Assembly (NCBI GenBank): GCA_963719055.1
Contig: CAVRAU010000019.1
Coordinates: 1-64,000, forward strand
DNA length: 64,000 nt
Direction: 5' to 3'
Source of the DNA: CAXMQZ01 sp963719055
Lineage (GTDB): Bacteria > Acidobacteriota > Thermoanaerobaculia > Multivoradales > JAHEKO01
This document shows, in pieces, positions 37,423 to 47,378 of this stretch; position 1 is the first letter of the stretch, and each line of letters begins with the position of its first letter. Under the pieces are notes generated by a model. It did no database searches and was not told the DNA's origin. It worked only from the letters and a program-made list of their open reading frames with translations. The translations under genes were made by a program, and so were the position numbers.

Positions 37423-38640
37423 ATGATCCAACGCTCAACTCTTGTACTCATGGCCGTGATGATCGCAGCCATCTTCCTGGCACCCGCGGTCAATGCGGGC
37501 ATCAAGGTCTACGAGGACGGCGACAAGTTCATCGAGATCGGTGGCCGCATGCAGATCCAGTATCTCTATTTCAGTGAAAGCCCCGCCGATGGCGACGGTG
37601 AAAGCGGCGACACCATCTTCTTCAGACGCCTGCGCCCGTATATCTCCGGATCGGTGACCAAGAACTGGATCGGCAAGATCCAGTTCGACATGGGCAAGTC
37701 AATCGACCAGGACGAATTGGCGGTCAAAGATGCCTACATGCAGTACTTGGGCTTGAAGAATCACAAGATATTCATCGGTAATTCGAAGACCGTTTTCTCC
37801 AGGGAGTACCTTGCCTCTTCGAAGCGCCAGCAGACGGTCGAAAGGTGGTTTGTGGGTCAGCACAACTTCGGCAGTCCCGACCGGATGCTCGGCTTCCGCC
37901 TCGATGGCAACACCGACAGCAAGAAGTTCGAATACAAGGTAAATGTGGGCGGTGAGAGCTTCGACCCGGACAATCGGCGGATGGACTTCGATACCCCCGT
38001 CAACGACGCCGGTGATTTCAATCTGGGCTGGGTCGGCGCGGGTCGGCTGACCTTCTATCCGAAGGAGCCGATCAAACGAGACCAGGGTGATTTCAAGCGT
38101 GGCTCTTTCAACTACGCGGTGGAAGCGGCGGCCTTCACCTGGACCAGCAACGAGGAGGATCTGAGCTACACCGACGTGGTCGGTGGCGTACAGGTCTGCA
38201 ACAGCACGAGTAAGTGCGATCTGGACAGCGCCAACGGATGGGAGCTGAGCGGCGGTATCCGCGGCCGCGGTCTGTCGGTCGATCTGGAGTACAACCAGGT
38301 TTTTGGCGAGATGGTGGCCAAGAACTTCGTCGATGATGAAGGCAACCTGATACCGCTCGACAGCGGCATGTACGTCAATGGTGAGACGACCATCAAGAAG
38401 TGGCAGCTCGAGGGCGGCTACATGCTGGCCAGCATGCCTCTCGAATTCGTCTACAAGCGTGACAGCATGGACACCGATGGCTACGAAAAGGAGTGGTACG
38501 CCAACGATCTCGGCGTCAACTACTTCTTCAACAAGCACAAAGCCAAGGTGCAGTTCCTCTATCGGATGGAGTCGAACGTCAACGGTGCGAACGGCGACGA
38601 CCGCAATCAGTTCATCATGCAGTGGCAGTTCGTCTTCTAG
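37423..38640 (+). CDS. Phosphate-selective porin O/P-like outer-membrane protein
   Basis: 405 aa. A signal peptide (MIQRSTLVLMAVMIAAIFLA to about residue 26) is followed by alternating beta-strand sequence and a terminal Phe (WQFVF), as in outer-membrane barrels. The early FIEIGGRMQIQYLYF and RRLRPYISGSVTKNWIGKIQ segments are typical of OprP/OprO-type porins. The start has a good GGAG at 37411. Location among Pho genes supports phosphate or polyphosphate uptake. The frame is intact. Confidence 0.87.
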   Translation: MIQRSTLVLMAVMIAAIFLAPAVNAGIKVYEDGDKFIEIGGRMQIQYLYFSESPADGDGESGDTIFFRRLRPYISGSVTKNWIGKIQFDMGKSIDQDELAVKDAYMQYLGLKNHKIFIGNSKTVFSREYLASSKRQQTVERWFVGQHNFGSPDRMLGFRLDGNTDSKKFEYKVNVGGESFDPDNRRMDFDTPVNDAGDFNLGWVGAGRLTFYPKEPIKRDQGDFKRGSFNYAVEAAAFTWTSNEEDLSYTDVVGGVQVCNSTSKCDLDSANGWELSGGIRGRGLSVDLEYNQVFGEMVAKNFVDDEGNLIPLDSGMYVNGETTIKKWQLEGGYMLASMPLEFVYKRDSMDTDGYEKEWYANDLGVNYFFNKHKAKVQFLYRMESNVNGANGDDRNQFIMQWQFVF

Positions 38641-38727
38641 GGAGCGAATTCCTTGGCAAGACCGTCGGGTAGAGGTCGGCCATTCACGACGCCGGCCTCG
38701 ATCTGTATTCCATGAGACGATGAGATC

Positions 38728-39762
38728 ATGAACTGGCACCGAACCCATGTCGTCGGAGCTTGGCGCTCGGCTGTCGTGGCAGTCATGCTTCTTGTGCTGG
38801 GAGTCGTGCTCTCGGCAATGGATCCGGCGGTGGCGGAGGAGTCTCGAACCGCGGATCTGGACCCTGTCGTCGCTGAGATCCTTGCCATGCTCGACGCTGG
38901 CGTCGACGAAGGTGTGATTCTGCAGTGGCTGGAGTCGACCGATCGGCGGCCAGCCGATGTCGGCAGCCTAGGTCTCATCGCGCTGGCCGAGGCCGAGGCT
39001 TCGGAAGAGTTCGTCAAGACCTTGTTGACGCGGGTCGAGAACCAGGGAGCAGACCCGCCGGATCTGGCGGCACCGCCGCCACCGGCCACCCCCCACAGTG
39101 TCGAACCGATCTCTCTGGCTGACCAATCTGGAGCCCTAGGCTCCGCTGACGCGTCAATCCGATTGCGAGTCAAGCGGGTCTGGGTCGACGAGGACGAACC
39201 GGATCGGCCTCGAGATCCGCCTTGGAACGTGTTTCTATATCTGGATGGCGACCTCGTCGCGTGGGCGAGGCCTACCCTGAAGGGAGAGCCAGTCGAGGTG
39301 CGGCGGGTACTGATGCCAGGTCAGCGAGAGCTGCGCGTGGTTCTGCAACGTTACGAAGAGCTTCGTGGCGGGTGGCTTCATGAATCCCTGTCGGTCCCGA
39401 TTCTGATTGGCTTCGAGGTCATGGCTGGTATTCCAGCCGAGATTGATGTCGAGATGACTCGGATCTGGGACCTGTGGCGCCAACGCAAGGATGGTGGGCC
39501 GCTTTCCTATGTCATACGGCAGGCAAATGAGATCCTTGCAGAACATGACGGTACTGGCGGCGACCCCGATCGCTGGCAACCGGTCTGCGAGGATGTGGAA
39601 GCGAACTTTGTCGGCGAGGAGATCGTGCCCAAGCGGTTCCGCAACTCCATGAGCCGGTGTGTCAGGTGGTCGGAGCTGTGGACCGGAGCGGGGCAGTCGA
39701 CGGACCGCTCGGAGATCTTGACAGTTCTGGCCAGGGACGACTTCGAGCCACCGGTTCGTTAG
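38728..39762 (+). CDS. Exported hypothetical protein
   Basis: 344 aa, no family recognised. A hydrophobic signal segment (about 15-36, ending ...DPAVAEE) suggests export. Residues about 40-110 are Glu/Ala/Leu-rich helical. After a Pro-rich linker a beta-rich domain begins RLRVKRVWVDEDE. The C-terminal part has several Trp and Cys. It lies 87 bp after the porin on the same strand and just before the convergent phoR; shared control is possible. Confidence 0.72.
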   Translation: MNWHRTHVVGAWRSAVVAVMLLVLGVVLSAMDPAVAEESRTADLDPVVAEILAMLDAGVDEGVILQWLESTDRRPADVGSLGLIALAEAEASEEFVKTLLTRVENQGADPPDLAAPPPPATPHSVEPISLADQSGALGSADASIRLRVKRVWVDEDEPDRPRDPPWNVFLYLDGDLVAWARPTLKGEPVEVRRVLMPGQRELRVVLQRYEELRGGWLHESLSVPILIGFEVMAGIPAEIDVEMTRIWDLWRQRKDGGPLSYVIRQANEILAEHDGTGGDPDRWQPVCEDVEANFVGEEIVPKRFRNSMSRCVRWSELWTGAGQSTDRSEILTVLARDDFEPPVR

Positions 39763-39792
39763 AGCGATCGGCGACCCGTTCCAGGTCGCGTC

Positions 39793-41559
39793 TCAGTCTG
39801 GATGGGTCGGAAGATGAACCCGAAAGACCGAGCCCTCTCCCAGACGGCTCTCCACCTCGACGCGGCCGCCGTGGAGCTGGGCGACGTGTTTGACGATGGC
39901 CAGACCCAGCCCGGTTCCCCCCTCATCACGGCTGCGACCCTTGTCCACCCGGTAGAAGCGCTCGAAGACGCGGTTGAGACAGTGGCTCGGGATGCCGATG
40001 CCGGTATCGGTAACTTCGAACGTCATCTCTCCGTCATGCTGCAGCAAGCGGGCCTTTACCGAGCCCCCCAAGCGGTTGTACTTGACAGCGTTGTCCAAGA
40101 GATTGATCACCAGACGCTCCAAGGAGTTGCGATCACCGTCGAGGGAGGACATCGACTGAGATTCGACGTCGAGCGTAATCTCTTTCTCGGTGGCCTGGGG
40201 CGTGATGGAGTCGAGGCAGTCCTCCAGCAACTTGTCGAGGTGCACCACGGTGCGTTCGCTCCTGTCGTCGAGACTCTCCAACCTGGAAAGCGTCAGAAGG
40301 TCCTCAAGAAGGGCCTGGAGTCGGGTGCACTGCTGCAGAATCCGATCCAAGAACCGGAATCCGGTTTCCGGTTCGTCGATATCGCCATAGCGCAGTGTCT
40401 CGGCGTACCCGCGTATAGCGGTCAGGGGTGTCTTGAGCTCGTGAGAGACGTTGGCCACGAAGTCGCGGCGCATCTGACCGAGAAGCACCAGTTCGGTAGT
40501 GTCTCGGGCTACAAGGACCACTCCTGCCTTCTGATCCAGGCTGGTGGTGGCGATCGCGATCGTGCGGGTCGTCGGGGTCTCGATCTCGATGTCGGCTAGC
40601 TGCGGCTCACCGGTAGAGAGTGTGTTGACGATGAGATCCTCCAATTGTGTCTGGCGAGTGATTTCCAGAGGGGTGAGCCCATCGTCTCTCCGCTGATGCC
40701 GAAAAGCCGTCGAAACGCAGGGTTGGCGAGACGAGTGAATCCTTCGCCGTCGGTCACCAGGACTCCCTCGCGCATGCTCAATACTACGGCCAGGAGGTGC
40801 TCGCTTCGCGTCGTCAACTCCTGGATCTGATCTTCCGCTTGGGCCGCAATTCTGTTCAGAAAACCACCCAGCCGACCGAACTCGGTACGGCTCGAGACCT
40901 CGATACGATAGGAGAAATCACCGCTCTCCAGGTGCTGCGGCGGATTCGAGCAGCTCCGGGACGGCTCGAGAGATCTGGCGTTGCAGCCACCAGAGCCAGG
41001 CACCGATGGCCACCATGGCCGAGATCATGGCCGCCAGGATCACCATGGTCGAGTCCCGACGCAGAGCTCTTGAGGCCCTGTACCGGCTGGGCGAGTCGAA
41101 CGACTAGTAGACGCCCCTCGGAGTCGACCACGGTCTTGGCTGCGTATACGTACACCAACCCAGTCGTGGCACTCCGGCGCACCGAGGACCCTTCTCCCTC
41201 TTCGCGTGCCGCTGACGACTTCGGCGCGTTGGGAATGATTCTCCGTGCTCTGAACCTGCGACCAGGTGCGAGCGCTGTCGGCCAGTACCTGACCCGAGTC
41301 GTCAATGATGGTGATGCGGAGCTGCTCGTCGCGGGAGAGGCCGGCTATTTTGGCGTGCATTGTCTCCGATTCTCGCGACAGGTCTTCCGCGAGCAGGCTG
41401 GAGACCAGGGGAAGTGTGTTCTGCAGTTGAGTGGCGACTGCCGCTTGCAGGAGGCTGCTGAACACGATCCAGGTCAACGGGACGGCCACCGCCAAGCACC
41501 GCCACCGCGGGGAGGATGAGAGCCAGTCGAATCTTCGGCGAGAACAGGAGGTTTGCCAC
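39793..41559 (-). CDS. phoR: PhoR-like sensor histidine kinase, frameshifted
   Basis: About 589 residues. Starting MANLLFSPKIRLALILP: a first membrane segment, a periplasmic sensor, a second membrane segment, HAMP and PAS regions, then HisKA (NVSHELKTPLTAIRGY) and HATPase (NLLDNAVKYN, DTGIGIP, GGTGLGLAIVK). This is the PhoR layout. Frame changes near 41.5, 41.03 and 40.62 kb break it. It begins 6 bp after phoB. The short C-terminal frame 39793-40644 alone has a complete kinase core. Confidence 0.88.
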
Positions 41560-41565
41560 GGCGGA

Positions 41566-42252
41566 TCAGCTTCGCATGCGGTAACCGACTCCGATGACGG
41601 TCTCGATTCGATTCGCCTCGGCTCCGAGCTTGCGACGCAGCCGACGGATATGGGTGTCGACGGTGCGGCTGTCGGTTTCCTCCGCATACTTCCAGACGTC
41701 GGAGAGCAGCCTCTCGCGAGTCTGCACACGGTTTCGACGCTCCATCAGGATTCTCAGGAGTCGAAACTCGGTGGCGGTTAGAGGGATCTCCTCGCTTTCT
41801 ACCAGCAGGCGATGACCCGGTACATCCAAATGCAGATCTCCCACTTCCAGAATCTCGGTTGGGTCTGTCTCCTTGATCTCCGAGCGGCGCAGGACCGCGT
41901 TGATTCGTAGGACCACTTCGCGGGGACTGAAGGGCTTGGAGATGTAGTCGTCAGCGCCAAGCTCCAGCCCGACGATTCTGTCGACCTCCTCGCTCTTCGC
42001 CGTCAAGATCACCAGGGGAACGGAGGCGGTCCGAGGGTCTCTCTTGAGAAGACGACAGATCTCGAGTCCGTTGAGACCCGGGAGCATCAAGTCGAGCAGT
42101 ATGAGGTCGGGTGGGTTCGTGCGTATCGAGTCGAGAGCCGTGTCACCGCGGAGGTCCACCTCGACGGTGAACCCCTCCCTGTTCAGGTTGTACTCGAGCA
42201 CCTCGGCGATGCTCTGCTCGTCTTCGACGACGAGAATTCGGGCTGGTTGCAT
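41566..42252 (-). CDS. phoB: PhoB-like OmpR-family response regulator
   Basis: 228 aa, intact. The receiver domain keeps the acidic pocket (VVEDEQ), phospho-Asp in LILLDLMLPGLNG and Lys in DDYISKPFS. The winged-helix domain ends with RTVDTHIRRLRRKLG and GVGYRM. Size, order (phoB-phoR) and location in a phosphate island identify PhoB. Its product is the likely regulator of the repeats before pstS and the porin. Confidence 0.92.
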   Translation of the reverse strand: MQPARILVVEDEQSIAEVLEYNLNREGFTVEVDLRGDTALDSIRTNPPDLILLDLMLPGLNGLEICRLLKRDPRTASVPLVILTAKSEEVDRIVGLELGADDYISKPFSPREVVLRINAVLRRSEIKETDPTEILEVGDLHLDVPGHRLLVESEEIPLTATEFRLLRILMERRNRVQTRERLLSDVWKYAEETDSRTVDTHIRRLRRKLGAEANRIETVIGVGYRMRS

Positions 42253-42416
42253 AGCGGCAAGAGCTTAGCAAGGAAACTCGGCTTTCGAGCGGTGCTGGAG
42301 GACCCCGGAGAGCCTGGCGACGATGACTGCTGCCCAGGCCCAAGAACACTTGGGGAGACTGGTATAGTCTGCCCTCCAACAGGTTGCCTTGACGGGTCCA
42401 AGACCGGGGAGTGCCC

Positions 42417-43525
42417 ATGACATCGGAAACCAAGTCGCAAAGAACTCCGCTCTTCGATTGCCACGTCAGGGCCGGTGGCAAGATCGTGGACTTTGCCGGT
42501 TGGCAGCTGCCTGTCCAATACACCGGCGTGATGGAAGAGCATCGCGCGGTGCGCACCGCGGCGGGCCTCTTCGATGTCTCCCACATGGGGGAGTTCAGGG
42601 TGCAGTGGCCCCGGTGCTGAGTCCTTTCTCCAGCAGTTGACCCCCAACGATGTGTCGAAGTTGACGCCAGGGAAGGATTCACTACAGCGGTCTGTTGACC
42701 GAATCCGGCACCTACGTGGATGATTTGCTGGTCTATCGGGTCGGCGGAAGAAGAGTTCATGTTGGTGGTCAATGCCGCCAACTCGGACAAGGACTTTGCC
42801 TGGCTCGAAGACAGGTTGCCGGCAGACGTGAGCCTCGAAGATGTCTCCGATGACTACGCCCTTCTGGCCCTCCAGGGTCCAGCTGGCCGAAGAGATCCTG
42901 GCCCAGGTGACCGAGATCGATCTGTCACAGATTCGCTACTATCGATTCGAACTCGCCGACATCGCAGGTCACCAGGCCATCGTGTCGCGAACGGGTTACA
43001 CCGGTGAAGATGGCTTCGAGCTGTATCTCTCTCCCGCCAGCGCGCCGGCGGTCTGGGATCGGCTTCTGGAAGCCGGACGGGCCGCACGGGCTGATTCCGG
43101 CGGGTCTCGGAGCGCGGGACACCTTGCGACTCGAAGCCGCCATGGCTCTCTATGGTCACGAGATCGATGACACCACGACCCCCCTCGATGCGGGCTTGAG
43201 TTGGGTGGTCAAGTTGGCCAAGGGCGACTTCCTCGGTCGTGACGTTCTGGTGGCACAGAAGGAACAGGGCCTGGACAAGAAGCTCGTGGGATTCGAGATG
43301 GTCGGTCGGGGCATCGGGCGGCAGGGCTATGAGGTCCTCTCGAACGGAGAGGTGGTGGGCCGAGTCACCAGCGGTTCCTTCAGCCCAACCCTAGAGAAAG
43401 CCATCGGGATGGCTTATGTGCCCCCGCGCCTCGCAGAGGCGGGAACCGAGATCGAGATCCAGGTTCGCAAGAACGCAGTCCCTGCGAGGGTCGTCCCCAT
43501 TCCGTTCTACAAGAGGGAGAAGTAA
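42417..43525 (+). CDS. gcvT: Aminomethyltransferase (glycine cleavage T protein), frameshifted
   Basis: About 369 residues. KIVDFAGWQLPVQY and GLFDVSHMGEFRV start the folate-binding domain; GYTGEDGFELY and GLGARDTLRLEAAMALYGHE follow. Frame changes near 42.61, 42.69, 42.75, 42.89 and 43.09 kb break it while both sides stay family-typical. GcvT transfers the methylene group from the lipoyl H protein to tetrahydrofolate. GcvH follows 47 bp downstream; no P protein gene is in the window. GGGGAG precedes the ATG. Confidence 0.92.
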
Positions 43526-43572
43526 CTGGGATAGAGTTTGGTTGAACGTTCGACAGGCGGAGGAGAGAGCGT

Positions 43573-43956
43573 ATGTATCCGGAAGACTACAAATACTCCA
43601 AGGATCACGAGTGGATTCGCATCGAGGATGATATCTGCGTGGTGGGCATCACGGACTACGCCCAGGACGAGCTGGGCGAGGTGGTTTTTGTCGAAATGCC
43701 CGAGCCCGGCCAAGCCTTCGATGCCCATGACGAGATCGGTTCCATCGAGTCCGTAAAGGCCGTCGCCGAGGTCTACACTCCGGTCACGGGTGAGATCGTC
43801 GAGGTCAACGAGGTGTTGGAAGACGCGCCGGAGACGGTCAACAAGGATCCCCATGGAGAGGGCTGGATGGTCAAGATCCGCTTCTCCTCGAGCGACGAGC
43901 TGGGCGAGCTCATGGATATCGAGGCCTACAGACAATTCCTCGACAGTGGCGAATAG
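43573..43956 (+). CDS. gcvH: Glycine cleavage H protein
   Basis: 127-aa lipoyl carrier. ESVKAVAEVYTPVTGEI contains the lipoylated lysine. DHEWIRIEDD opens the fold and GWMVKIRF closes it. It shuttles the methylamine from the P protein to GcvT. AGGCGGAGGAGAG gives a strong ribosome binding site. It overlaps the next gene by 11 bp. Confidence 0.95.
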   Translation: MYPEDYKYSKDHEWIRIEDDICVVGITDYAQDELGEVVFVEMPEPGQAFDAHDEIGSIESVKAVAEVYTPVTGEIVEVNEVLEDAPETVNKDPHGEGWMVKIRFSSSDELGELMDIEAYRQFLDSGE

Positions 43957-44341
43957 TCAGTTCTGGGAGCTCAGCCTCCTCGGCGTCTTCCTGGCAGTCT
44001 GGACCGTGGCCCTGGCGTCTCTGGTGGGACTCCTGCCAACTGCCGGCCTGCTCGACCTGAGTCTCTATCAACTCTATGGTGTGGCGGCGGCTCTGGGTTG
44101 GCTGTCCGGCAACGTCTACATCAGCCGCGCCCGCTCGGTACCCAAACCGTTGCGGCGTCGCCTTCTCCTGGTCTATCTGCTCGGCCCGCCGGGAGCCCTC
44201 TACCTCGTTCGATCCCTGGCACCACTGGCGGTACAGGCGCAAGCTCCCTTCGCTGCGATCTACGCCTGCGGTGTGTTCTTCGTGCTCTTCCTGGTTCCCG
44301 TGACGCTCAAGGGTAGCGCGCCGACGAGCAGGCTGCGCTAG
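43946..44341 (+). CDS. Small membrane protein of unknown function
   Basis: 131 aa from a GTG inside the end of gcvH. Four hydrophobic segments (about 8-31, 38-57, 72-91, 97-118) with basic loops place it in the inner membrane. No family recognised. The overlap suggests coupling to gcvH; its 3' end overlaps the convergent queA by 4 bp. Confidence 0.62.
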   Translation: MANSQFWELSLLGVFLAVWTVALASLVGLLPTAGLLDLSLYQLYGVAAALGWLSGNVYISRARSVPKPLRRRLLLVYLLGPPGALYLVRSLAPLAVQAQAPFAAIYACGVFFVLFLVPVTLKGSAPTSRLR

Positions 44342-45385
44342 CGGCTGGCCTGCGGTTGCACTCGAGGCCTTTCCACCAACATACAGTCGCCGTAGGAGTA
44401 GAACCGGTATCCAGCCCGCACGGCCTCGTTGTAGGCATCGAGGACGCTTTGACGCCCAGCGAAGGCGCAGACCAGCATCAGCAGGGTGGAGCGGGGCAGG
44501 TGGAAGTTGGTGAGCAAGAGATCCACCGCCTGGAAAGGGAAGCCCGGACGAATGAACAGATCGGTCTTGCCGTTCGTCGCCTTGATGTCTCCTTGCGCGG
44601 CCATGACTGATTCGAGTGTGCGCACCACGGTCGTGCCCACGGCAACGATCCGTCCTCCCTCAGACCTCGTCCCCCGGATTGCCGACGCTGCCTCCTCGGA
44701 GATCTCGAAGCGCTCGAAGTCCATGCGGTGATGGTCGACCCTCTCGGCCGTCACCGGTCTGAAGGTACCTATGCCCACGTGTAGGGTGATCCTCGCCAAT
44801 CCGATGCCGGCGCTCTGGATCTCGTCGAGCAGCGCGTGGGTAAAGTGGAGCCCAGCCGTGGGAGCGGCGATCGCTCCGGGTTGCTCCGCATAGACGGTCT
44901 GATAGTCGGTTTGATCCGCTTGCCGGTCATCGCGTCGGATATAGGGAGGTAGTGGCATGTGCCCCAGGCGGTCGAGATGGGGTTCGACAGGCTCACTGAA
45001 ATCGATCTCGATGCGGCCCTCGTCGAGTTTCTTGACGACTTCGACCTCCAGCTTCTGATCGAGCTCGAAGCTCATTCCGGGACGTGCACGCTTGCCAGGT
45101 CGGGCCAGGGACCGCCAGCGCGTGGAAGAGATCTTTTCGATCAGGAGAAGCTCCAGACGTCCGCCGGTGTCTGGCCGCCGCGCGAAGAGACGGGCAGGGA
45201 TGACTTTGGTGTCGTTGACGACCAGGAGGTCACCCTTCTTCAACAGAGATGGCAGGCTGGAGATCTGCCGGTGGTGGCAACGACCCTCATGATCTCAAGT
45301 GCAAGAGGCGACTCTCTCCCCGAGGAGCGGGTGCTTGGGCGATGCACTCCTCAGGGAGCGAATACTCGAAGTCGGAGGTCAACAT
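44338..45385 (-). CDS. queA: QueA, SAM:tRNA ribosyltransferase-isomerase, frameshifted
   Basis: About 349 residues. The N-terminus (MLTSDFEYSLPEECIAQAPA) and the body starting KKGDLLVVNDTKVIPARLF are in different frames, joining near 45.28 kb. MPLPPYIRR and APTAGLHFTHALLDE are QueA hallmarks. It makes epoxyqueuosine in tRNA. The ATG at 45385 overlaps the permease stop (TGATG), so it ends the transporter operon. Confidence 0.92.
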
Positions 45386-46389
45386 CAGGAACTCGAGAGT
45401 TTGCGGGGATCGAGAAAGTCGCGCATACCATCGCCCAGCAGGTTGAAGGCGATGACGGTCACCGAGATGGCGAGACCGGGGAATGTCGTCACCCACCAGG
45501 CGGAGGTCAGGGAATCCACTCCATCCGCGATGATGTTGCCCCAGCTGGGTGTAGGAGGCTGCACGCCGAATCCGAGAAAGGACAGGGCCGCTTCGATGAG
45601 GATCACCGCACCGACTCGCAGCGACACATCGACCAGAACTGGCGACAGGGCGGCCGGCAGCATGTGTCGGGTAAAGATTCGCCAGGGATGTTGCCCCAGG
45701 CCGCGGGCGGCCAGAACATAGTCCGTCTCCTGCAAGCTCAAGAGCTCGGCGCGAATCAGGCGGCTCACAGACATCCAGCCTGTCAATCCCAGCACCAGAA
45801 TCACCACCCAGAAGTGCACACCGGTCAGGGCGGCCAAAGCGAGGACCAGAAAGAGCCGGGGAAACATCAGCAGGGCGTCTACCAGTCGCATGAGGATAGC
45901 GTCGAGCCAGCGGCCGCCCAGCGCCGCGACCGCTCCCACGAGGATGCCCACGACCAGAGAGATGGCGGTGGCCAGGAGACCGATGGCCAAAGAGATCCGG
46001 GCTCCGAAGACGATTCGAGACCAGAGATCCCTCCCCAGCCTGTCGGTGCCCAGCGGGAAGAAGATCTCTCGACCGCTCGGGTCGTCGTTGGATTCGGCCA
46101 CGGCAGACCGCGCCACGATCTGGGTCCTGCCGAGCCTCTCGAGCTCGAGATCCCCGTTGACGGACTGCACGGATTGCGCCAGCAGCCAACGGCCGTCCCG
46201 TAGCTGAACCGCTGGGTGGGAGCTCAGTGGAGGAAGATAGCGACCGACGGCTGGATCGAACTGCGTCTCGGGCGAGTGGGGTGTCAGCAGCGGAGCCGCC
46301 AGCGATAGAGCCACCAGCAGGAGGACGATCGCCAGGCCCCAACGACCCGAGCGACTCAGCTGCGCGGCCCGCGGCCTCGGGCCGCTCAT
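45385..46389 (-). CDS. Peptide/nickel-type ABC permease (OppC/DppC)
   Basis: 334 aa. An N-terminal OppC_N segment, an unusually long periplasmic insert (about 45-115) and then the binding-protein-dependent core with FPLGTDRLGRDLWSRIVFG and ARGLGQHPWRIFTRHMLP as the coupling loop. The core ends FLGFGVQPPTPSWGNII. It overlaps the OppB-like gene by 4 bp and queA by 1. Confidence 0.93.
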   Translation of the reverse strand: MSGPRPRAAQLSRSGRWGLAIVLLLVALSLAAPLLTPHSPETQFDPAVGRYLPPLSSHPAVQLRDGRWLLAQSVQSVNGDLELERLGRTQIVARSAVAESNDDPSGREIFFPLGTDRLGRDLWSRIVFGARISLAIGLLATAISLVVGILVGAVAALGGRWLDAILMRLVDALLMFPRLFLVLALAALTGVHFWVVILVLGLTGWMSVSRLIRAELLSLQETDYVLAARGLGQHPWRIFTRHMLPAALSPVLVDVSLRVGAVILIEAALSFLGFGVQPPTPSWGNIIADGVDSLTSAWWVTTFPGLAISVTVIAFNLLGDGMRDFLDPRKLSSS

Positions 46390-47312
46390 TGGCGCACCCG
46401 CGGGTCGATGGCGGCGTGAACCATGTCGGCCAGGAAATTGCCGGCGATGACCATTGCTCCTGCCAGCGCCGTCGTGGCCAGGATGACCGGATAGTCGCGG
46501 GCCTGGATCGAGTCGTAGGTCAGCCGGCCCAGACCCGGCCAGGAGAAAACGACCTCCACGACCAGCGAGCCGCTGAGCAGGAAGGGCAGGGACAGTCCCA
46601 TCAGCTGCACCAACGGCGTGGCGGCATTCTTCATGGCGTGGATCCAGATCACCCGGCGCTCGCTCAGACCCTTGGCTCTAGCGGTGCGAATGTAGTCCTG
46701 CTGCAGAACCTCCAGCAGGCTGTTGCGGGTGAAGCGGGCCACGACCCCGGCGCCCCCCAAGACGAGGACCAAGACAGGCAGGGTGAGGTGGTAGAGGAGG
46801 TCGGCCAAACGGGCAACGGGGGGCAGCGTCGCCGCGTTCACGGAGGTCATATGTCCGGCTGGGAAAAGGGACCAACGATGGCTGAAAAGCATGAGGGCCA
46901 TGAGCCCGGTCCAGAATATGGGCAAGGAGTAGAACAACAGCGATGCCATGCGGATCAGATGATCGGTGGTCGTGTCCACGCGGCGGGCGGTCGCCACGCC
47001 CAGGATCAGACCGAGGGCGAACTGCAATCCCAGCGCCACACCGGTCAAGAGGAGCGTCGCCGGCACGCGCTCGGCGATCACCTTCTGCACGGGTCTGAGG
47101 TGAACATAGGAAACTCCCCAGTCACCCTCGAGAACTACCGCCCGCATCCAGATCAGGTACTGCTCGGCCAACGGCCGGTCGAGACCGTAGATACGGCGCA
47201 GCGCCTCCCGGTCTTCAGTCCCCAGCCGGGGATCGTCGATGATAAACGTTGGATCACCTGGAGCCAGATGAACGAAGAAGAAGGTGAAGCTCAGCACCAG
47301 CACCAGCAGCAA
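46386..47312 (-). CDS. Peptide/nickel-type ABC permease (OppB/DppB)
   Basis: 308 aa as open here. HLAPGDP opens the first periplasmic part, the coupling loop reads ARAKGLSERRVIWIHAMKN, and VVEVVFSWPGLGRL lies near the end. The true start is probably about 15 codons upstream, since LHLKRLASAALLL in the same frame is the expected first helix; an indel may separate it from an ATG near 47.35 kb. It follows the binding-protein gene. Confidence 0.92.
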   Translation of the reverse strand: MLLVLVLSFTFFFVHLAPGDPTFIIDDPRLGTEDREALRRIYGLDRPLAEQYLIWMRAVVLEGDWGVSYVHLRPVQKVIAERVPATLLLTGVALGLQFALGLILGVATARRVDTTTDHLIRMASLLFYSLPIFWTGLMALMLFSHRWSLFPAGHMTSVNAATLPPVARLADLLYHLTLPVLVLVLGGAGVVARFTRNSLLEVLQQDYIRTARAKGLSERRVIWIHAMKNAATPLVQLMGLSLPFLLSGSLVVEVVFSWPGLGRLTYDSIQARDYPVILATTALAGAMVIAGNFLADMVHAAIDPRVRQ

Positions 47313-47378
47313 CGCGGCTGACGCGAGTCGTTTGAGGTGTAGCCGGCCATGTTCGCCTGCATGGCCCGTAGCGTAGCT

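Noticed and set aside
42253..42416. Possible glycine riboswitch before gcvT
   Set aside because: I looked for the paired conserved glycine-aptamer cores and did not find them; only a short CCCAAG-AACA-CTTGGG hairpin (42339-42354) is present.
44959..47321. Long plus-strand frames (about 414 and 364 aa) across the ABC permease genes
   Set aside because: They are low-complexity Gln/Gly/His-rich shadows of the minus-strand permease genes.
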